This document shows positions 5,676 through 11,004 of a stretch of 11,004 nucleotides of DNA, in pieces (position 1 is the first letter of the stretch; each line of letters starts with the position of its first letter). Source of the stretch: Pseudomonadota bacterium. Its GTDB lineage: Bacteria; Pseudomonadota; Gammaproteobacteria; Pseudomonadales; Cellvibrionaceae. The DNA lies in assembly GCA_023416875.1 (NCBI GenBank), contig JAEZGT010000088.1, positions 1 through 11,004 of the forward strand, given 5' to 3'. A model generated the notes under the pieces. That model worked only from the letters and a program-made list of their open reading frames with translations. It made no database searches and was not told the DNA's origin. The translations under genes were made by a program, and so were the position numbers.

Positions 5676-6608
5676 CAAAATAAAAAGAACCTCATTCTGA
5701 TCAGCGATACGGACAGGGAAGCACTACGTAATCTCGGGGAGTTGTTAAAGCCGCTAGGCAATGTCATCTTCGCGACCTCAGGCAAGGCGTGCCATTTTAT
5801 GGCGTGTCACCGCAAGCCGGACTTGATCATCGCAGCGAATGATCTGGGGGACATCACTGGCCTGGACCTGTGCAAACGGGTCAAAAGCCACCGGGAATCG
5901 AAAGAATGCAGCGTGATTATGCTCGCCGACTCCCACCATCGCGATCTGGAACTCGCGGCCCTTGACGCCGGTGCCGTGGATTTCATCACCCGCCCCTTTC
6001 AGCCACAGATATTACAAGCGCGGGTGCGCACCCATCTGGTGTTGTCGCGCCGGCAAAATCTATTGCAAGTATTGGCCGCCGGTGACGGCCGCACTCAGGT
6101 ATACAACCGCCGCTACTTCGAGAAGCAGGCGCGGGTGGAACTCAAACGCCACTATCGCCAACAGCAGGCGCTCACCTTGGCGCTGCTCGATATCGATCAC
6201 TTCAAAACTTATAACGACGCTTACGGCCACCTGCAGGGCGATCTCTGTTTGCGCGAAGTGGCTCACGCGATCGGCGGCGGCTCGCGGCGGCCGGGTGAAT
6301 TTGTCGCGCGCTACGGCGGCGAGGAGTTCGTCGCCGTGCTACCCAATACCAACACCCCGAACGCGCGCAAATACGGCCAGTGGATCTGTCAGCAGGTGCA
6401 CTCTCTGGCGATTCCCCACGCCCACTCTGGCACCGTGCCTTTCATTACCATCTCAGCCGGCATAGCCACCGTTGTACCCGGGGCTGACACAACTCTGGAG
6501 CACCTGATTGCGACGGCGGATTCGGCTTTGTACCTAGCGAAGGAATCCGGGCGCAATCAGTTCAAGGTGGCGACTATTGAACAAGAAGCCATTCAGGAAG
6601 CGGGTTGA
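5673..6608 (+). CDS. REC-GGDEF diguanylate cyclase with degenerate receiver
   Basis: The 311-residue protein joins an N-terminal receiver-like domain (about 5-122) to a C-terminal GGDEF domain (about 135-300) that makes c-di-GMP from two GTP. The cyclase half looks active: VYNRRYFE, LLDIDHFKTYNDAYGH with the metal-binding aspartate (171-186), and the signature RYGGEEF (213-219). The inhibitory I-site RxxD reads RPGE (206-209), so product feedback may be weak. The receiver keeps the fold pattern (PDLII, LDAGAVDFITRPF) but lacks the chemistry: the phospho-acceptor aspartate is Ala55, the first acidic-pair residue is Ser11, the switch Thr/Ser is Ala85 and the conserved Lys is Arg107. It is therefore probably controlled by protein contacts or dimerisation rather than phosphorylation. 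It has no membrane segment. The next gene, an HPt protein, starts 6 nt after its stop, so the two are very likely an operon. Confidence 0.93.
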   Translation: MQNKKNLILISDTDREALRNLGELLKPLGNVIFATSGKACHFMACHRKPDLIIAANDLGDITGLDLCKRVKSHRESKECSVIMLADSHHRDLELAALDAGAVDFITRPFQPQILQARVRTHLVLSRRQNLLQVLAAGDGRTQVYNRRYFEKQARVELKRHYRQQQALTLALLDIDHFKTYNDAYGHLQGDLCLREVAHAIGGGSRRPGEFVARYGGEEFVAVLPNTNTPNARKYGQWICQQVHSLAIPHAHSGTVPFITISAGIATVVPGADTTLEHLIATADSALYLAKESGRNQFKVATIEQEAIQEAG

Positions 6609-6614
6609 TCCGCC

Positions 6615-7235
6615 ATGACTCCAAGCAATCACCTGCCCCTGACCGCCGCCAACACCGTCTTCGAGCCAAGTCGACTGGAAGTCCATATCGCCAAAAGCGA
6701 GTCCCGCGCTAGCGCGGTTCTGCAGATTGTGCGGGATCTGGTCGCTGCAGGCGACACCCCCATCCGGGAAGCCCGCGCCGCTATACGGCGCCAGCAGAGT
6801 CATCAGGCGGCCCATATGCTCCACACCCTGAGTGGGAGCGTCGCCAACCTCGGCGGTCGTCGTGTATGTGAGTTGGCGGGAGAGCTGGAACTGTTGCTGG
6901 ATCGGGATGGTGCGCCCAAGCTCATCGATCAGCTGATGGCCTGCCTAGAGCGGGAGTTGCAGCACTTTCTGAAATGCGCTTCCCAATGGCTGGAGCTGCA
7001 ACAGGCGCAATTCGAGCAACCGGGTCGGCGCAGCCGCGTCTGTGAAGAGCGCATCTTGGAGCTGTGTGACTGCCTGGCCGGCAATGATCTGCATGCGTTT
7101 GATCTGTTCGACGAGCTGCATTCCCACCTGCAGGCGCGTATGGCGGAAGAGGATTTCGCCGCATTCTGCGCCGCCCTGCAATCACTGAATTTCAGCCTCG
7201 CCCTCGGCTACGTGCAGACCGCCACTGGCATCTGA
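6615..7235 (+). CDS. Stand-alone HPt (histidine phosphotransfer) protein
   Basis: This 206-residue soluble protein has one recognisable HPt helix pair: HMLHTLSGSVANLGG (67-81), where His70 aligns with the phosphorylated histidine of the family pattern AHxLKGxxxxLG; the usual Lys after the motif is Ser73. CELAGELELLL (85-95) continues the bundle. The C-terminal part (about 145-200), with LAGNDLHAFDLFDELHSHL, resembles the helical tail that follows receivers or precedes HPt modules in hybrid kinases, so the gene may descend from the end of such a kinase. Phosphate partners are unknown; the receiver encoded just upstream lacks its aspartate, whereas the second receiver of the kinase encoded nearby is intact. 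The start at 6615 is 6 nt after the cyclase stop. No strong Shine-Dalgarno is seen, so coupling to the upstream gene is likely. Seven cysteines are present, without a clear metal-site pattern. Confidence 0.8.
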   Translation: MTPSNHLPLTAANTVFEPSRLEVHIAKSESRASAVLQIVRDLVAAGDTPIREARAAIRRQQSHQAAHMLHTLSGSVANLGGRRVCELAGELELLLDRDGAPKLIDQLMACLERELQHFLKCASQWLELQQAQFEQPGRRSRVCEERILELCDCLAGNDLHAFDLFDELHSHLQARMAEEDFAAFCAALQSLNFSLALGYVQTATGI

Positions 7236-7268
7236 TTATTTACTGATATCCGCCATCGGCCAACCGCG

Positions 7269-8204
7269 CTACTGCGGATGATGCAATTGATCACCGGGTA
7301 GCGGGGTCCGGCCAAATCCCTGAAATTGGAATGGCACCGATACCAGTTTGCGTCCCTGATTGGCTTGCAAAACGAAGTGCAAATGCGGCCCAGTGGAAAA
7401 GCCGGTGCTGCCGGAATAACCGAGCAACTGACCGCGCCGCACATTTTGTCCGACAACCACCTCCACCCGGTCCGGCGCCAAATGGGCGTAAACCGCCATC
7501 GAGCCATCCTCATGCAACACCCGCACGTAATTGGCCTCGTCTGCATATTCTTCGATCCAGCCTGAACGGCTGAAATTGCGCTCCACCTCCATGACGACAC
7601 CGGCTTTGGCGGTGATTATGGCCGTGCCGTCCGGCATAGGAATGTCCACCGCAAAGTGCGATTCGGGGTGCTGCTTGTGCGAGGCCTCACCCATAAATCC
7701 TTGGCTGATCAGGAAAGGGCCGCCGCGGAACGGCAAGCCCAGCTCCGGGCGCCCCAAATCCTCCAGGCGCACCGGCGCTCCGGGCACAAAACGATAGGTC
7801 CACTCATAAACCCAGGAGCGGTTGGCCACCGCTGGTTCCAGTTGCAGGACGAACTGCTCGGTAAACCCCGGCACCAGCCATTCATAAGGCGCGGGCTGAC
7901 TGAAGCGCAGATTTTCCTGGCGAGTGAATTCAACCCACACCTGCGCCGGTCCCGCCGTCTGATTGACGGCATAAAGCACAGGTCGCTGCTGGCTGCCACG
8001 GTTAACGACGCTGATACGACTGTGGCGCTCGGTATAGACCAAGCGATTGGTCTCCACCTCCGCCACAGTGCCTGCGGGCGGCTTATCGGTGATGACCCAC
8101 TGGCCCTTGGCGTCCTTGTATTTGTAGACATTGGCCGCTTGCAACCAGTGACTGGTCAGCGCGATCGTCAAAAACATTGCCATACGGCTCAGCCGACTAA
8201 CCAT
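7269..8204 (-). CDS. Secreted DUF4124-M23 family peptidoglycan peptidase
   Basis: The 311-residue product is predicted to be exported and to cut peptide cross-links in peptidoglycan or to regulate such cutting. A signal peptide (MVSRLSRMAMFLTIALTSHW, likely cleaved after LQA at residue 23) is followed by a DUF4124-like segment, VYKYKDAKGQWVITDKPPAG (26-45). A beta-rich domain of unknown role fills about 60-150. The C-terminal LytM/M23 domain has the zinc motif HFAVD (His183, Asp187), VYAHL (His241) and GPHLHF (His274, His276), so the active site looks complete. The start at 8204 is chosen because it gives the signal peptide and has AGGAA upstream; the frame stays open further upstream but only inside the kinase gene. 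It overlaps the kinase stop by 8 nt, indicating co-translation, and converges on the HPt gene with 33 bp between. Confidence 0.9.
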   Translation of the reverse strand: MVSRLSRMAMFLTIALTSHWLQAANVYKYKDAKGQWVITDKPPAGTVAEVETNRLVYTERHSRISVVNRGSQQRPVLYAVNQTAGPAQVWVEFTRQENLRFSQPAPYEWLVPGFTEQFVLQLEPAVANRSWVYEWTYRFVPGAPVRLEDLGRPELGLPFRGGPFLISQGFMGEASHKQHPESHFAVDIPMPDGTAIITAKAGVVMEVERNFSRSGWIEEYADEANYVRVLHEDGSMAVYAHLAPDRVEVVVGQNVRRGQLLGYSGSTGFSTGPHLHFVLQANQGRKLVSVPFQFQGFGRTPLPGDQLHHPQ

Positions 8205-11004
8205 GGTGCTGTTCCTGGCTACGGGACCACTGGCGAGCCTGCTCCGTATAGGCGGCGAGATGTTCGCGCACTTGCGCCACGCGGTGTTGTAGCGCGGCCA
8301 GCGGGGCGCCTGCATCCAATTCCGCCTCCAGATGCAGAATCGTCTCCGCCACCAACTCACCGCCGTAATTAGCAACCACTCCTTTGATCGCGTGAAACTT
8401 GCGACGGGCTTCCGCCATATCTCCGATCTGCAACAATTCAAGTCCCCGGTCCAGATCCGCAAAACTGGCGCGCTCGATCTCCGCCAGGGAATTGGCCACA
8501 CTGCGCACCCGCTCCTGCCGCCCGCGAGTGAGTTTTTCCAGGCGCTCCCAATCGAAGACCTTGCCACTTTTTTCCACCGGTTCGCTTTGCGTCTGGGGCG
8601 TATTGGCCGAGCGCGACCGAGTGATGGCTTGCCAGAGTTGCTGGGCATCCACCGGTTTGGGCACCAAGTCGTTCATCCCCTCGCGCAGATACATTTCGCG
8701 CTCGGACGCCAGCACCCCTGCGGTCATGGCAATGATCGGGCGGCTATAGCCCTGCGCACGCAGGTGGCGCGTGGCGGTGAGACCATCCATCACCGGCATC
8801 TGAATATCCATCAAAATCGCATCGGCGGCGGTGGGATCGGCGGCGAGAAATGCCAATGCCTCCTTGCCGTTATTCACGGTGACCACCTCGGCGCCCATGT
8901 CATGCAACATGCCCTCGGCCACCATCTGATTAAACGGGTTATCCTCCACCAGGAGGAGTCGCACACCATCCAACTGCCCTCGGGTAGCCAAGCCCAGCCC
9001 CACAGCCCCGCTTTCGCCCGTGGTGGCTTGGCGATCCGCGAGAGTGATGGCGCTAGAGAGCGCTGCCTCCAAAATCGGCTTGATCAGCACAGAGGCAAAC
9101 AGAGATTGGATTTCCTGCGCCAGCGTCAATGCGCGCTGGCTATTGCGCAGGAATAAGATGCGACGGCAATTCGGAGCGAGAGGAAATCTGGCCAGCTGTT
9201 CTTGTAGATCTATACCTTCTTCCAGCTGGCTGCAGGAAAACAGCAGAATGTCCGCCTTCCGAGGTTCTGCCGATTCGTTTTCAAGAACTTCATGGCTGTT
9301 GCAGTAGATGCTCGACGACCAGCCCCAGCGATCAAGAATCGCTTTGATGGCCAACTGAGACTCCTCGTTGTCGTCCACCAGCAGGACATGGCGCAGCGCC
9401 TGCGTCACGGTGTTTTTGGCTTTGGCGCCGCCCGCAATTGGCAGCGTAAGCTCAAAGGAAAACTCCGAACCCAGACCGGGTTCGCTCACCACCTGGAGAC
9501 GGCTGCCCATCAATTCCACTATGCGGTTGCTGATGGTCAGGCCGAGGCCGGTGCCGCCAAAGCGGCGGGTTATGGACGCATCCGCCTGGGAAAACGCTTT
9601 AAAAATACGAGTCTGCTGCAGCAGCGTCATGCCTATACCCGTGTCACGTACGGAGAAACGCAGGGTCTGGCTGCCATTTTGTACCGGCGTACTGGCCTCC
9701 ACCATCAGCACCACCTCCCCCTCCTGAGTGAATTTGATGGCATTTGACATAAGATTGAGCATTACCTGCTGCAGCCGCAGCGGGTCGCCCACCAGGTTGC
9801 GGCAGACATCCGGTTCTACGTGGATCACCAGCTCGATGTTCTTTTCCCCGGCGTTTACCGACATCATCACGGCGACGCGGGCAAGCATTTCGTCCAGATC
9901 AAAACTCACCGGCGTGAGATCCATACGACCCGCTTCGATTTTGGAGAAGTCGAGGATATCGCTGATCACCCCGAGGAGCGCTTCGCCGGAGCTGCGAATC
10001 ATGCGGATATAGCGCGCTTGGTCCTCGCTGTGGAGGGTGCGCTCCAGTAGTTGCACGGCGCCGAGAACCGCGTTGAGTGGCGTGCGGATCTCGTGGCTCA
10101 TATTGGCGACGAACTCGCTCTTGGCGCGACTCGCGGTTTCGGCTTTTTCCCGAGCATCCTCCAGTGTCTGCTCCACTTGTTTCTGCTGCGACAGATCCAG
10201 CACCACAGCCACCACATAGGTCTCTTCGCGCAGCTCCACCGGCACCAGGCTGATGGCCGCCGGAAACCGGCTGCCGTCTCGTTTTTTTGCAGTGAGTGCC
10301 GAGCCCGCCTCCCCCTGGGCGAGGGCATTGGGATCATTAAAATACTGCTCGAGCAATCCCACATGGCGCTGTTGCATATCCTCTGCGAGCAGATCGTCCA
10401 CCGAACGCCCCGCCAGCGTACCCACCGCGTAATCGAACAATTGATGGGCGAAACGGTTGGCGCGCACGATCACGCCGCGCTGGGACACCATCAGAAATGC
10501 GGCGGGCGCGAGCTCAAAGAAAGTGTTCGCCTCACGCTCCATCGCCTCCACCAAATGCGTTTTCTCCGCCAGCCTGCGCTGATTCAACTCGAACTCGCGC
10601 TGTAGCTGCCGGTGCGTTCGCCGCGCATGCCGGTTGATGTAATGCAGCGACATGATCACGTAAAACAGCAGTACATCGACGATGATTCCAGCGATCAGCA
10701 CATACAGGGGTTGCATCTCATCGTGGCCATGGCGCAGGGCTTTTTTAGGCCCGTGCAGACTGACCGTCCAGGTACGCTCAAATATGGTCATGGGTATGCG
10801 TGTATGGAAATAGCCTTCCGCGTCCTCGGTGATCGCGACACCCTCTGCATTTTCTGCGCTCAGCAGCAGAGTGTCCTCGCTGACGACATCGGAATCGTGG
10901 ATGGAAAAACTGATATTGGCATCGGCAGCGCCGAGAACACCGGTAACAAGATCACCGGTGCGGAATGGCGCGTATACCCAGCCCGTCAGGCGGCTGCGCC
11001 TTTC
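8197..11004 (-). CDS. CHASE-PAS hybrid sensor histidine kinase with two receivers and HPt (N-terminus outside window)
   Basis: 935 residues are visible and the frame is open to the right edge. The ATG at 10791 is not the true start: the upstream codons encode the end of a CHASE sensor domain (GWVYAPFRTGDLVTGVLG near visible residues 8-25), followed by FERTWTVSLHG. A membrane helix (about 100-122) leads to a coiled coil, a PAS domain (156-276), HisKA with SHEIRTPLN (His304), and an ATPase domain with the N box near 417-425, DTGIGM (454-459) and GGTGLGL (483-489). The first receiver (537-653) has Ser590 where the acceptor Asp should be and Arg620 for the switch Thr. The second (680-795) is intact, with Asp733, Thr761 and Lys783. 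A C-terminal HPt has FHAIKG (His871). This is an ArcB/BarA-like phosphorelay kinase with a periplasmic CHASE sensor. It is probably co-translated with the M23 peptidase. The ligand is unknown. Confidence 0.95.
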   Translation of the reverse strand, partial: ERRSRLTGWVYAPFRTGDLVTGVLGAADANISFSIHDSDVVSEDTLLLSAENAEGVAITEDAEGYFHTRIPMTIFERTWTVSLHGPKKALRHGHDEMQPLYVLIAGIIVDVLLFYVIMSLHYINRHARRTHRQLQREFELNQRRLAEKTHLVEAMEREANTFFELAPAAFLMVSQRGVIVRANRFAHQLFDYAVGTLAGRSVDDLLAEDMQQRHVGLLEQYFNDPNALAQGEAGSALTAKKRDGSRFPAAISLVPVELREETYVVAVVLDLSQQKQVEQTLEDAREKAETASRAKSEFVANMSHEIRTPLNAVLGAVQLLERTLHSEDQARYIRMIRSSGEALLGVISDILDFSKIEAGRMDLTPVSFDLDEMLARVAVMMSVNAGEKNIELVIHVEPDVCRNLVGDPLRLQQVMLNLMSNAIKFTQEGEVVLMVEASTPVQNGSQTLRFSVRDTGIGMTLLQQTRIFKAFSQADASITRRFGGTGLGLTISNRIVELMGSRLQVVSEPGLGSEFSFELTLPIAGGAKAKNTVTQALRHVLLVDDNEESQLAIKAILDRWGWSSSIYCNSHEVLENESAEPRKADILLFSCSQLEEGIDLQEQLARFPLAPNCRRILFLRNSQRALTLAQEIQSLFASVLIKPILEAALSSAITLADRQATTGESGAVGLGLATRGQLDGVRLLLVEDNPFNQMVAEGMLHDMGAEVVTVNNGKEALAFLAADPTAADAILMDIQMPVMDGLTATRHLRAQGYSRPIIAMTAGVLASEREMYLREGMNDLVPKPVDAQQLWQAITRSRSANTPQTQSEPVEKSGKVFDWERLEKLTRGRQERVRSVANSLAEIERASFADLDRGLELLQIGDMAEARRKFHAIKGVVANYGGELVAETILHLEAELDAGAPLAALQHRVAQVREHLAAYTEQARQWSRSQEQHHG

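Noticed and set aside
7248..7279. ATCCGC/GCGGAT inverted repeat in the convergent HPt-M23 junction
   Set aside because: Six-bp stem with a 20-nt loop and no T-tract on either strand; partly inside the peptidase gene.
7656..8372. Long open frame on the plus strand, antisense to the M23 peptidase and kinase end
   Set aside because: It lies opposite well-supported genes, has low-complexity Arg/His/Pro-rich content and no recognisable domain; typical of antisense frames in GC-rich coding DNA.
8205..8648. Upstream in-frame extension of the M23 peptidase
   Set aside because: It lies inside the kinase gene, has no family similarity and would bury the signal peptide.
8332..9156. 274-codon open frame opposite the hybrid kinase
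   Set aside because: The minus-strand frame encodes clear receiver and HPt motifs throughout; the plus-strand translation shows no domain and no ribosome-binding site.
10789..10791. ATG as start of the hybrid kinase
   Set aside because: The same frame continues upstream to the window edge and encodes recognisable CHASE sequence, so the gene is cut by the window rather than starting here.

Overview
The window reads as a chromosomal segment of a Gram-negative gammaproteobacterium. The evidence is the rpsF-rpsR-rplI-dnaB order, the self-processing PanD, an acs gene beside the pan genes, and an abundance of GGDEF, HPt and hybrid-kinase genes typical of free-living aquatic or soil Gammaproteobacteria (a Cellvibrionales- or Pseudomonas-like relative is a guess). 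All protein assignments come from reading motifs, not from searches.

Left part (1-2722), all on the minus strand. Read right to left it holds panC (pantothenate synthetase), panD (aspartate 1-decarboxylase) and the 5' half of acs (acetyl-CoA synthetase), which runs off the left edge. PanD makes beta-alanine and PanC joins it to pantoate, the route to CoA; Acs then uses CoA. panB is not here. Promoter-like sequences precede panC and acs. The 304-bp gap between panC and dnaB carries three copies of a short palindromic repeat and looks like a rearrangement junction.

Middle part (2723-5491), minus strand: rpsF-rpsR-rplI-dnaB, encoding ribosomal proteins S6, S18 and L9 and the replicative helicase. 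A good sigma70-like promoter and a leader resembling the S6:S18 autoregulatory RNA precede rpsF. A rho-independent terminator lies between rplI and dnaB, only about 20 bp before the dnaB start.

Right part (5673-11004): a signalling block. On the plus strand, a REC-GGDEF diguanylate cyclase whose receiver has lost its phosphorylation residues is followed after 6 nt by a stand-alone HPt protein. Converging on them from the minus strand is a large membrane hybrid histidine kinase (CHASE-TM-PAS-HisKA-HATPase-REC-REC-HPt; its N-terminus lies beyond the window), overlapping by 8 nt a secreted DUF4124-M23 cell-wall peptidase. This suggests, but does not prove, a link between an extracellular signal, c-di-GMP and envelope remodelling. 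I found no CRISPR array, tRNA, rRNA, insertion sequence or prophage gene. The most unusual features are the degenerate receivers, the hairpin presenting the cyclase Shine-Dalgarno sequence, the diverged PanC motifs and the repeat-filled gap.
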